Notes under the pieces: model-generated
The model's input: only the letters and a program-made list of their open reading frames with translations
What the model was told of the DNA's origin: nothing
The model's database searches: none
Assembly: GCA_007128995.1 (NCBI GenBank)
Contig: SKWJ01000099.1
Coordinates: 1 to 8,211, forward strand
DNA: 8,211 nt
Direction: 5' to 3'
DNA from: Paracoccaceae bacterium
Lineage (GTDB): Bacteria; Pseudomonadota; Alphaproteobacteria; Rhodobacterales; Rhodobacteraceae
Made by a program: the position numbers and the translations under genes
Part shown: piece by piece, positions 1-6,700 of the stretch
Position numbering within the stretch: position 1 is the first letter of the stretch
How the letters are laid out: each line of letters opens with the position of its first letter

Positions 1-978
1 ACCATAAAGCCAGCACGACACCTGCCGTCCGCCAGGTCGAGCAATCAAGTCAGGGCGCTCGATGCGGCATTTATCGAAAACACGGGTGCAACGCGGATTG
101 AACGCACAGCCCTGAGGTATGGCATTCAGACGCGGCATTGAACCGGGGATCTGAGTCAGTCGGGCCGCTTCTTGCGTCAAGGTCGGGATCGATCCCATAA
201 GACCCACAGTATACGGATGCTCTGCCGCCTGGATCACGTCACGAACCGGACCGATCTCTGCCAGGCGTCCGGCATACAGAACCGCGACCCTGTCAGCAGT
301 TTCGGCAATCACGCCCATATCATGGGTGATCAGCATGACCGAAGCACCGCGTTCGGCGCAGATTTCCTTCAGCACGTCAATGATCTGCGCTTGCACAGAC
401 ACATCCAGTGCCGTGGTCGGTTCATCTGCGAGGACCAGTTCCGGCTCGGCGGCGAGGGCCAGCGCAATCACGACCCGCTGGCGCATGCCGCCCGAAAAAT
501 GGTGCGGGTAATCGTCAATCCGCCGTGCGGCCGCCGGAATACCAACGCGGTCCAGAAGCGCCACTGCCCGCTTGCGGGCCTCTTTCTCGGACACATCCAT
601 ATGCGTGCGGATCGTCTCGATCAGTTGCTGTGCGACCGTGTAAAGCGGGTTGAGACTTGTCAGCGGGTCCTGAAATACCATCCCGATCCGACGCCCGCGG
701 ATACGACGCATCTTTTCGCGCGACAGAGTGTCAATCCGTTCGCCGCGCAGCCATATTTCGCCCGAAGCCACCCGGCCCGGCGGTTCCAGCAACCCGATGA
801 TGGCGGCTCCGGTCAGTGACTTGCCCGCTCCGGATTCTCCGACCATTCCCAGCACTTCGCCTTCGGCAATGTCAAAGGACACCTTGTCAAGCGCGCGCAG
901 CGTCCCGCGCCGCGTCGGAAACTCGACGACCAGATCACGAACAGATAGCAGCGGCGTCTTTTCAGCAGACTGGGACAT
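1..978 (-). CDS. Dpp/Opp-type ABC transporter ATP-binding protein (DppD-like), 3' end cut by window edge
   Basis: This is the ATPase that powers the permease pair encoded just upstream, acting on the cytoplasmic face of the inner membrane. I translated 326 codons by hand and the frame stays open to the window edge. Visible motifs are Walker A GESGAGKS (residues 47-54), the Q-loop VFQDP (Q103), the signature FSGGMRQR (161-168), Walker B LVLADEP (181-187) and the H-loop LITHD (H219). A C-terminal oligopeptide-transporter extension follows, with four cysteines (C291, C297, C304, C322) in the GCAFNPRC...C...C pattern of this family. The ATG at 978 shares its A with the permease stop codon (TGATG), and GAGG lies 8 bases upstream, so translation is probably coupled. 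DppD-type proteins are about 325-335 residues long, so only the last few residues should be missing. A partner DppF-like ATPase gene would be expected next but is outside the window. The family assignment is firm; the substrate is inferred. Confidence 0.95.
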   Translation of the reverse strand, partial: MSQSAEKTPLLSVRDLVVEFPTRRGTLRALDKVSFDIAEGEVLGMVGESGAGKSLTGAAIIGLLEPPGRVASGEIWLRGERIDTLSREKMRRIRGRRIGMVFQDPLTSLNPLYTVAQQLIETIRTHMDVSEKEARKRAVALLDRVGIPAAARRIDDYPHHFSGGMRQRVVIALALAAEPELVLADEPTTALDVSVQAQIIDVLKEICAERGASVMLITHDMGVIAETADRVAVLYAGRLAEIGPVRDVIQAAEHPYTVGLMGSIPTLTQEAARLTQIPGSMPRLNAIPQGCAFNPRCTRVFDKCRIERPDLIARPGGRQVSCWLYG

Positions 979-1916
979 CAGCGCAACCTCGGGTTCAAGG
1001 CATCGCGCAACCAGTCACCAAGCAGGTTCACGGACAATGCCAGGGCAAGAAGGGTCAGCGACGGGAACAGCAATATCCACCATTCTCCCGAGAACAGAAA
1101 GCCCTGCCCGATCCGGATCAGCGTGCCAAGGCTGGGCTGCGTCGACGGAACCCCGACACCGAGGAAAGAAAGTGTCGCCTCGGCGATGATTGCCAAAGCC
1201 AGACCGATTGTCGCAATGACCAACACCGGCCCCATCACATTGGGCAGAATATGCCGGATCAGGATCTTGGCCGGATGCGCCCCGATCACGCGGGCCGCCT
1301 GAACATATTCCTTGCTTTTCTCGACCATCGTCGCCCCGCGCACGACCCGCGCATACTGCACCCAGTCGGACAGGCCAATGGCCACGATCAGCACCCAGAT
1401 CGCCATCGCTTCTCGATAAGCGGGCGGAATGAACCCCCGCGCAACACCGAAGATCAGCAGCGCCAGAAGGATAGAGGGGAAGGTCAGCTGTACATCGGCA
1501 ACCCGCATCAGCAGGCTGTCCACCCAGCCCCCGCGATACCCGGCGATCAGGCCAAGCGTGATACCAAGAACCATTGCGAACAGCACCGCCATGAAACCGA
1601 CGAATAACGATATCCGCGCGCCGTAGAGGATTGTCGAGAATACGTCGCGGCCCTGATTGTCGGTTCCAAGCCAGTAAACATTGCCTGTAAAGGCGTTCGG
1701 CTCCATCGGCGGGGTGAACCCATCCATCAGGTTCAGCGTGCGTGGGTTGAACGGATCATGCGGTGCCAGCCAAGGGGCAAAGACTGCCGCGAGGATGATC
1801 AGGATCGATACCAGTGCAGCCACGATGGCAAGGGGCGAATGGCGAAAGGAATAGGCGATATCGCTATCCCAGGCGCGGGCAACGGCACTTGGACGTGTGT
1901 CGGGTTTATCGGTCAT
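978..1916 (-). CDS. Dpp/Opp-type ABC transporter permease (DppC-like)
   Basis: Second inner-membrane subunit of the transporter, 312 residues from the chosen start. It has a cytoplasmic N-terminus, a first membrane segment at about 29-50, a periplasmic stretch containing the family motif GTDNQGRDVFS (84-94), then five more hydrophobic segments at about 102-125, 145-160, 172-185, 228-252 and 280-299. The EAA coupling loop, which contacts the ATPase, is EYVQAARVIGAHPAKILIRH (203-222). I chose the ATG at 1916 because GAGGGG lies 6 bases upstream (1928-1923) and the resulting length and N-terminus (MTDKPDTRPS) fit DppC proteins. The frame is open upstream to an ATG at 1970, but that would overlap the preceding gene by 44 bases and add 18 residues without family character. 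The gene follows the other permease by 10 bases and overlaps the ATPase start by one base. Confidence 0.94.
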   Translation of the reverse strand: MTDKPDTRPSAVARAWDSDIAYSFRHSPLAIVAALVSILIILAAVFAPWLAPHDPFNPRTLNLMDGFTPPMEPNAFTGNVYWLGTDNQGRDVFSTILYGARISLFVGFMAVLFAMVLGITLGLIAGYRGGWVDSLLMRVADVQLTFPSILLALLIFGVARGFIPPAYREAMAIWVLIVAIGLSDWVQYARVVRGATMVEKSKEYVQAARVIGAHPAKILIRHILPNVMGPVLVIATIGLALAIIAEATLSFLGVGVPSTQPSLGTLIRIGQGFLFSGEWWILLFPSLTLLALALSVNLLGDWLRDALNPRLR

Positions 1917-1922
1917 CTCTGT

Positions 1923-1928
1923 CCCCTC
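1923..1928 (-). promoter_or_regulatory. Ribosome binding site that fixes the DppC-like start
   Basis: GAGGGG on the minus strand, 6 bases before the ATG at 1916. Its first two bases belong to the TGA stop codon of the upstream permease, so ribosomes finishing that gene end on this site. It supports the 312-residue start over the longer 330-residue alternative at 1970. Confidence 0.7.
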
Positions 1929-2913
1929 AATGACGCGCATTGGCCCGATCGACGCGCAAGCGCGGATCAACGGCGTAGTACAATAGATCGACGATCAGGT
2001 TGATCACCACAAAGACAAGCGCGATCAGCATCAGATAGGCAGCCATGACCGGCACATCCACAAAGCGCACCGAGTTGATGAACAAGGCGCCCACGCCGGG
2101 CCACTGGAACACTGTTTCGGTGATGATCGAGAACGCAATGATGGACCCCATCTGCAACCCGGTAATGGTGATCACCGGAACCAGCGTGTTCTTCAGCGCG
2201 TGTCCAAAATTCACCGCGCGACTGGACAGACCGCGTGCGCGTGCAAATTTGATATAGTCAGTCCGCAAGACTTCCAGCATCTCGGCCCGGACCAGACGCA
2301 TGATCAGCGTCATCTGGTAAAGTCCAAGGGTGATCGCAGGCAAGATGAGCGAGGCACGGCCCGACTCTGTCAACAGACCGGTGCGCCACCAGTCACCGAC
2401 ATAGACAGTATCCCCACGCCCGAAGGAGGGCAGCCATTGCAACTCGACCGCAAAGACCCAGATCAGCAGCACACCGATCAGAAAGGTCGGCAGGGACACG
2501 CCGATCAGAGAGACAGTCATGATCGACCCTGACAACCAGTTGCCCCGGCGCAGCGCAGTATAGACCCCGAAACCCACCCCGAACACGAATGCCAGCACAC
2601 CTGAGACAAGCGCCAGTTCCAGCGTTGCCGGCAGGCGCGAAAGGATCAGTTCCATGACCGGCTGCTGCAGTCGGTAAGAAATACCAAAATCCCCCTGCAC
2701 GGCCCGGGCGATAAAGCTCCAGAACTGCACAAGAAACGGATCATTCAGCCCAAGCGCATCACGCAATTCCGCCCGTTCGGCCAATGTGGTTTCCTGCCCC
2801 ACCATCGAGGCGATGGGATCGCCGACAAAGCGAAACAGCGCGAAGGCCACCAATGCCACGGTCAACATGACAATGACCGATTGCACCAGACGGCGCAGGA
2901 TGAAGGCAAGCAT
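1927..2913 (-). CDS. Dpp/Opp-type ABC transporter permease (DppB-like)
   Basis: First inner-membrane subunit of the transporter, 328 residues, a normal DppB length. It opens with the family's typical N-terminus MLAFILRRLVQS followed by membrane segment 1 (about 9-30). A large periplasmic region (31-98) contains DALGLNDPFLVQFW and GDFGISY, both characteristic of DppB proteins. Five further membrane segments lie at about 100-121, 133-155, 187-207, 248-270 and 289-311. The EAA loop spans about 219-244 (DYIKFARARGLSSRAV...), and the C-terminus YYAVDPRLR is typical. The ATG at 2913 has GGGG 7 bases upstream (2924-2921), a modest ribosome site. It lies 100 bases after the binding-protein gene, beyond a stem-loop, and 10 bases before the second permease. 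It should form a heterodimer with the DppC-like protein. The assignment is firm; the transported substrate is inferred from context. Confidence 0.95.
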   Translation of the reverse strand: MLAFILRRLVQSVIVMLTVALVAFALFRFVGDPIASMVGQETTLAERAELRDALGLNDPFLVQFWSFIARAVQGDFGISYRLQQPVMELILSRLPATLELALVSGVLAFVFGVGFGVYTALRRGNWLSGSIMTVSLIGVSLPTFLIGVLLIWVFAVELQWLPSFGRGDTVYVGDWWRTGLLTESGRASLILPAITLGLYQMTLIMRLVRAEMLEVLRTDYIKFARARGLSSRAVNFGHALKNTLVPVITITGLQMGSIIAFSIITETVFQWPGVGALFINSVRFVDVPVMAAYLMLIALVFVVINLIVDLLYYAVDPRLRVDRANARH

Positions 2914-2932
2914 GTCCAGACCCCGCAGGCAT

Positions 2933-2957
2933 GGCAGAAATGGTCAGCACTTCTGCC
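2933..2957 (-). repeat. Inverted repeat ahead of the DppB-like gene
   Basis: Seven-base perfect arms, GGCAGAA (2933-2939) and TTCTGCC (2951-2957), separated by 11 bases. In the minus-strand mRNA this could fold into a modest hairpin ending about 20 bases before the permease start, close to its ribosome site. It may help protect the downstream message or tune permease translation. The stem is short, so chance is a real alternative. Confidence 0.4.
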
Positions 2958-2960
2958 TTA

Positions 2961-2994
2961 AATGAAAAGACCCGCGCGAGGTATCCCGCACGGG
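2961..2994 (-). terminator. Intercistronic stem-loop with U-rich tail (partial terminator or mRNA stabiliser)
   Basis: On the minus strand CCCGTGCG (2994-2987) pairs fully with CGCGCGGG (2978-2971), eight pairs including one G-U. The 8-base centre GGATACCT can add two more G-C pairs. The stem is followed by TCTTTTCATTT (2970-2960), a U-rich but interrupted tract. It begins about 20 bases after the stop of the binding-protein gene. Similar elements between binding-protein and permease genes are known to terminate part of the transcripts or to block 3' exonucleases, giving more binding protein than permease. The downstream permease genes have no obvious promoter of their own, so partial read-through is the likely mode. 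Confidence 0.65.
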
Positions 2995-3013
2995 CCAACA
3001 GGTCAAGCCGTGT

Positions 3014-4612
3014 TCAGTCAAAAGTGACAGTTGTCATCTTTGGCTGGTTTTCAGGATGAACATCCAGATTGATCCCATCGCGCATGGCATAGGCCAGTAC
3101 CTGGTTATGGACGTTCAGGAAGATGCGCTCTTCCATGACCTCGTCCCAGATTTCGGCGATCAGGGCATCGCGCTCCTCAAGGTCCGTCATTGTGGCAAGC
3201 GCCTGGATCTTCTGATCCAACTCGGGGTTGGAATACCGAGAGCCATTGAAAGATCCGTAGCTGCCTTCGCGCGTATGCACCAGGAAATCGAACACATACT
3301 GGCTGTCAAATGTCGGAACACCCCAGCCCAGCAGATAGAAATCGGTTTCCCAATTCTCGATCAGCGGGAAATGCAGCGAACGTGTCTGGGCATTCAGGTC
3401 AACCTGAATATCGATGCGCGCCAGCATCCCGACAAGCGCTTGACAGATCGATTCGTCATTCAGGTAGCGGTCATTCGGGCAGTCCAGCTGGACAGAGAAG
3501 CCATCCGGGAAGCCCGCTTCGGCCATCAGTTCCTGCGCGCGCTCGATATCCGGGTCGCCGAATGCGTCCATCTCTTCGGTCCAGCCATTGACGAACGGTG
3601 GCAGCGGTGCAGCAGAGGGCTGCGATTCACCGCGCATCACCACTTGCTGGATCGCATTGCGATCAATGGCCAGCGCCATCGCCTCACGCACTTCGGGGAC
3701 CGCAAAGGGATTGCCCTCTGCATTGGAAGACGCAAGCGACTCGGATGTCATGTCGTAGCTGAAGAAGATGTTGCGGTTCTCCGGACCACGCACCACGCGC
3801 ACGCCCGCCGTCTGCTCCAGCCGCGCGATGTCCTGCACCGGCACGTCCTGCACGATATCGACCTCACCCGACAACAAGGCCGCCACGCGGGTCGCGGCCT
3901 CGGTGATAGGCGTGTAGATGATCTCAGTCACAGCGGGCGCGTCATCCCAATGGCCTTCGAATGCACGCAGAACCGTCCGCACTTCCGGGTCACGCTCAAC
4001 CAGCATGTAGGGACCCGTGCCATTGGTATTGCGCACCGAATAGGCCTCTTCGCCCGCAGCAAAATTGGGGGCTGTGGCCACACCGTTTTCTTCTGCCCAG
4101 GCTTTGGACATGATGAACGTATTTGTCAGGTTCTGAACATAAAGCGGTGCCGGACCCGACATGCGAATATGCACTGTGGTATCATCGACCGCTGTCACTT
4201 CCTGCACTGCCGCGTGCAAGGCCGCCATACCCGACGGGGGCGTGCGGGCGCGATCCAGCGAGAAGACAACGTCTTCGGTCGTCATCGGTGTGCCATCGTG
4301 GAAGGTGACACCTTCGCGGATCTGGAACACCCAGACAGTGTCATCCTCTTCGCTGATCGCCCATTCGGTCGCCAGACGCGGGGTCAGACTGCCATCATCC
4401 GCGCGCCCCACCAGTGTCTCGTAGATATGATGGTTGAGGGTATGCGTCGGCCCTTCGTTCTGGCTGTGCGGGTCCATCGTCAAGGCATCGGCCACGCGCG
4501 CCCAGCGAATTGTCTCGGCCTCTGCCACAGTGCCAGCCACGACCAGTGCCGCTGCTGCAACACCCATCATCAGCCCGGACCGGGCAGTCTGCAGGATTGG
4601 TTTGGTGAACAT
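3014..4612 (-). CDS. ABC transporter periplasmic substrate-binding protein, family 5 (DppA/OppA-like), probable galactoside or oligosaccharide binder
   Basis: This 532-residue protein captures the substrate in the periplasm and delivers it to the permeases. A Sec signal peptide is visible: basic start, hydrophobic core at about 12-29, and probable cleavage after AEA (A32). There is no lipobox cysteine, so it should be soluble. The family 5 signature FHDGTPMTTEDVVFSLDRA lies at 105-122 and NGTGPYML at 197-204. In the C-terminal lobe the ligand loop reads GWGVPTFDSQYVF (429-441). Peptide binders usually show a GW..D...DP-type sequence there, with an Asp that holds the peptide amino group; here that position appears to be Pro or Thr. 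GGGAG (4623-4619) lies 6 bases before the ATG. It is the first gene after a 183-base gap with promoter-like features, and a stem-loop follows its stop. Peptide binding remains possible; a sugar ligand is inferred from the adjacent beta-galactosidase and epimerase. Confidence 0.93.
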   Translation of the reverse strand: MFTKPILQTARSGLMMGVAAAALVVAGTVAEAETIRWARVADALTMDPHSQNEGPTHTLNHHIYETLVGRADDGSLTPRLATEWAISEEDDTVWVFQIREGVTFHDGTPMTTEDVVFSLDRARTPPSGMAALHAAVQEVTAVDDTTVHIRMSGPAPLYVQNLTNTFIMSKAWAEENGVATAPNFAAGEEAYSVRNTNGTGPYMLVERDPEVRTVLRAFEGHWDDAPAVTEIIYTPITEAATRVAALLSGEVDIVQDVPVQDIARLEQTAGVRVVRGPENRNIFFSYDMTSESLASSNAEGNPFAVPEVREAMALAIDRNAIQQVVMRGESQPSAAPLPPFVNGWTEEMDAFGDPDIERAQELMAEAGFPDGFSVQLDCPNDRYLNDESICQALVGMLARIDIQVDLNAQTRSLHFPLIENWETDFYLLGWGVPTFDSQYVFDFLVHTREGSYGSFNGSRYSNPELDQKIQALATMTDLEERDALIAEIWDEVMEERIFLNVHNQVLAYAMRDGINLDVHPENQPKMTTVTFD

Positions 4613-4637
4613 TTACATCTCCCTGATGTGTATTTCG

Positions 4638-4668
4638 TTCCGCCGGGCATTTGCGCCCGGATACGGAA
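4638..4668 (-). other. Bulged hairpin in the leader of the binding-protein gene
   Basis: The core arms CCGGGC and GCCCGG (4643-4648 and 4655-4660) enclose a 6-base loop. Outer arms TTCCG (4638-4642) and CGGAA (4664-4668) extend the stem across a 3-base bulge, giving 11 pairs in all. No U-tract follows on the minus strand, so it does not look like a terminator. It sits 25 bases upstream of the binding-protein ATG, in the predicted 5' leader. It could stabilise the mRNA end or mark a processing site between the sugar-enzyme and transport parts of the operon. Confidence 0.5.
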
Positions 4669-4685
4669 AACTGGTTAACTGTTCC
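4665..4685. promoter_or_regulatory. Candidate operator: imperfect 21-base palindrome
   Basis: The half-sites have the form GGAAnAnT and AnTnTTCC, arranged symmetrically around a TTAACC-like centre that contains GTTAAC. The palindrome overlaps the proposed -10 box of the promoter ahead of the binding-protein gene, the position expected of a repressor site. The regulator is unknown and no regulator gene is in the window; the LacI and GntR families are common choices for such operons. The half-sites are imperfect, so this is a hypothesis. Confidence 0.3.
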
Positions 4686-4707
4686 GCCACTTCACCGCCC
4701 GTGTCAA
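4678..4707 (-). promoter_or_regulatory. Candidate internal sigma-70 promoter for the transport genes
   Basis: A perfect -35 hexamer TTGACA is read on the minus strand at 4707-4702. With an 18-base spacer, the best -10 is AACAGT (4683-4678), matching only three of six consensus positions. It lies in the 183-base gap (4613-4795) between the beta-galactosidase stop and the binding-protein start. Initiation near 4671 would give a leader of about 60 bases containing the hairpin at 4638-4668. The weak -10 would suit a promoter that needs an activator or release of a repressor. The rest of the gap, roughly 4710-4795, shows nothing else I can interpret. Confidence 0.35.
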
Positions 4708-4795
4708 GCTGTTCACAGTCACGTCAGCGCCATCGCGACCAGGTGCCGTGGCGGCAGCGAGTTCGCAAGCCCGGCGCTCATGACAGCCCGCGCAC

Positions 4796-6700
4796 TCAAT
4801 CCAGGCCGTGCCAGAACACACCCGCAGCCGGGATTTCGAACCCGTTCCATTGCACCGGTTGCGCCCTGTGATTGAACCAGAACCGCAGCCCCGATGCGTC
4901 ACGTTTGCGCACCCCTTCCGGCAGGTCGAAAACTTCAATCTCGCGCTGAGCGCACAGCGTTTGCAGGATCGTGCGCAAGGTCGCATCGTCCGGCCAGCCG
5001 CCCAGATAAGCACAGCGGTCATCCCCCACCAGCGCGGCAGAACCGTCGCAGCGCCCCAGCAGGACGGGGGCGGTGCCTTCGATCTCTTCGGCCCAATGTA
5101 CGAACGCCCCACCCCCTTCAAGCGGCACATTCACCCCCGGCGGCAGGCTTTCAACCCGGGCGATGCGGGCGTCCAGCCCCGGCAGACCGGGCGGCAGCCC
5201 TTCGGGAATGGCGAAATCCACAGTCTTGGAATTAGTCCGTGGGCCAAGCAGCACCGTCCCGGGGCAATCGCTGATCGCGGTCATCAACGCCGGGGAGACT
5301 GTCGCCAGACCGGGCGCAAGCACCAGTTTCCAACGCGACAGATCCTGAGTGTCGGGGGGCAGGATATCGATATTCAGACCCAAACTGCGAAGCGCCCTGT
5401 ACCAGGCGAAAACAAGCCGGAAGTAATTGAAATCCGCCCCCTGCGGCTGCGTCTCCCAGGCCCAGGCGCTTTCGTAATCAAAGATCACTGCGACATCGCC
5501 TGCGCAGCAGCCGGCCTCGGGCATCTGCGCGGCTTCCTGCGCGACTTGCGCTGCCTCGGCCAAGCCGGGGGCCGGGGCGCTGTCGGGGCGCAGCAATCCG
5601 GCATGCATCTGTTCCTGGCCGAACGGGGCCTGCCGCCAGCGAAAGTAACAGACAGCCTCGGCACCGTGGGCAAATGCCTCCCATGTCCACAGGCGCACCA
5701 TCCCCGGCAAGGGCGAGGGGTTGAAAGGCGCCCAGTTCACCGGCCCCGGCTGCTGCTCCATCACCCACCAGCGCCCGCGCCCGACGGCGCGGTAAAGATC
5801 ATGATGAAAAGCCTGAAAATCAGGATCGCCCTGCCGCAGATACGCGGCCTTGTGTTCGGCGCTGGCTTCCAGCCGGTCCGACAGAAACCCGATCGGATAA
5901 CTGTCCCAGGACGAGATATCCAGATCTGCGCCGAGCTTGAAATGATCGAATTCCGTAATCCGACCCATATAGTTATGTGCGATGGGGGCATGTGTATGCC
6001 TGCGCAGGATGTCGACCTGAGCGCGATTGAACGCCACAACCTGATCAGATGCGAAACGACGAAAATCCATCACATGGGCGGGATTGGGTTCGGTGACAGT
6101 CAGATTGGGCAGATCGATTTCATCAAGGCTGCGATAGTCCATTGACCAAAACACATTGCCCCAGGCGCGATTCAGTGCCTCGGCGCTCTGGTATTTCTGC
6201 GCAAGCCAGTCGCGAAAGGCTGTGCGCGCAGCGTCAGAATAGCTCAGGACCGTATCATGGCACCCATATTCGTTATCCGTCTGCCATGCAGCGACATGCG
6301 GATGGCGCCCATATCGCGTGGCAAGCTCTGTCACGATCTTTCGACAGGCTTCGAGATATCCGCGATGACTGAAGCAGTAATGCCTGCGCGATCCGAACTT
6401 GCGGGGATGGCCCTGCGCATCAACAGCAAGCATGTCTGGGAACTGGTCGATCATCCAGCGCGGCGGGGTCGCAGTTGGGGTTCCAAGCACGACCCGCAAC
6501 CCCGCCTTGCCAAGCGTCTCGATCGCGCGGTCAAGCCAGCCAAACGCACATTGGCCGGGTTCCGGTTCCAGCCGTGACCAGGCGAATTCACCGATCCGGA
6601 CCCAGGTCAGCCCCGCTGCTTTCATCCGGCGCGCATCTTCGGGCCAGATATCTTCGGGCCAGTGTTCAGGGTAGTAGCAGACACCAAGGCTGCGTTTCAT
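4796..6700 (-). CDS. GH42 beta-galactosidase
   Basis: Cytoplasmic retaining glycoside hydrolase of 634 residues that removes terminal beta-galactose from small galactosides; no signal peptide is visible. The start MKRSLGVCYYPEHWPEDIWPED and the segment VRIGEFAWSRLEP (34-46) are GH42 hallmarks of the N-terminal TIM barrel (about 5-375). The general acid/base is E144 in WQTDNEYG and the nucleophile is E315 in VMEQQPGPVNW, matching the positions in characterised GH42 enzymes. An alpha/beta trimerisation domain (about 400-575) and a small beta-rich C-terminal domain (about 580-634) follow. Of the four-cysteine zinc site known in the Thermus A4 enzyme, only C109 and C147 have likely counterparts, so zinc binding is probably lost. 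The ATG at 6700 overlaps the epimerase stop by four bases (ATGA). The exact substrate could be lactose-like, galactan-derived or an alpha-L-arabinopyranoside. Confidence 0.96.
   Translation of the reverse strand: MKRSLGVCYYPEHWPEDIWPEDARRMKAAGLTWVRIGEFAWSRLEPEPGQCAFGWLDRAIETLGKAGLRVVLGTPTATPPRWMIDQFPDMLAVDAQGHPRKFGSRRHYCFSHRGYLEACRKIVTELATRYGRHPHVAAWQTDNEYGCHDTVLSYSDAARTAFRDWLAQKYQSAEALNRAWGNVFWSMDYRSLDEIDLPNLTVTEPNPAHVMDFRRFASDQVVAFNRAQVDILRRHTHAPIAHNYMGRITEFDHFKLGADLDISSWDSYPIGFLSDRLEASAEHKAAYLRQGDPDFQAFHHDLYRAVGRGRWWVMEQQPGPVNWAPFNPSPLPGMVRLWTWEAFAHGAEAVCYFRWRQAPFGQEQMHAGLLRPDSAPAPGLAEAAQVAQEAAQMPEAGCCAGDVAVIFDYESAWAWETQPQGADFNYFRLVFAWYRALRSLGLNIDILPPDTQDLSRWKLVLAPGLATVSPALMTAISDCPGTVLLGPRTNSKTVDFAIPEGLPPGLPGLDARIARVESLPPGVNVPLEGGGAFVHWAEEIEGTAPVLLGRCDGSAALVGDDRCAYLGGWPDDATLRTILQTLCAQREIEVFDLPEGVRKRDASGLRFWFNHRAQPVQWNGFEIPAAGVFWHGLD

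Noticed and set aside
172..819. A 215-codon plus-strand open frame opposite the ATPase gene
   Set aside because: The minus strand encodes all ATPase motifs in order across this stretch; the plus-strand product has no domain character.
816..1607. A 263-codon plus-strand open frame opposite the ATPase and DppC-like genes
   Set aside because: It spans the junction of two well-supported minus-strand genes and its product is dominated by Arg, Gln, His and Asp without any motif.
1917..1970. Upstream start of the DppC-like permease at 1970
   Set aside because: It would overlap the preceding permease by 44 bases. The ATG at 1916 has a strong ribosome site at the right distance and gives a family-typical length.
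3056..4678. A 540-codon open frame on the plus strand opposite the binding-protein gene
   Set aside because: It mirrors the codon structure of a gene with clear family signatures on the other strand. The translation is rich in His, Arg and Gln with no recognisable domain, as is usual for antisense frames in GC-rich DNA.
4675..5130. A 151-codon minus-strand frame reaching into the gap before the binding-protein gene
   Set aside because: It overlaps the true GH42 C-terminal domain in a different frame and resembles nothing. I considered a small gene in the gap but found no convincing start or composition.
4808..6145. A 445-codon open frame on the plus strand opposite the beta-galactosidase gene
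   Set aside because: Same reason: the minus strand carries an intact GH42 enzyme with both catalytic glutamates, while the plus-strand translation is low-complexity Arg/Pro/Gln-rich sequence.
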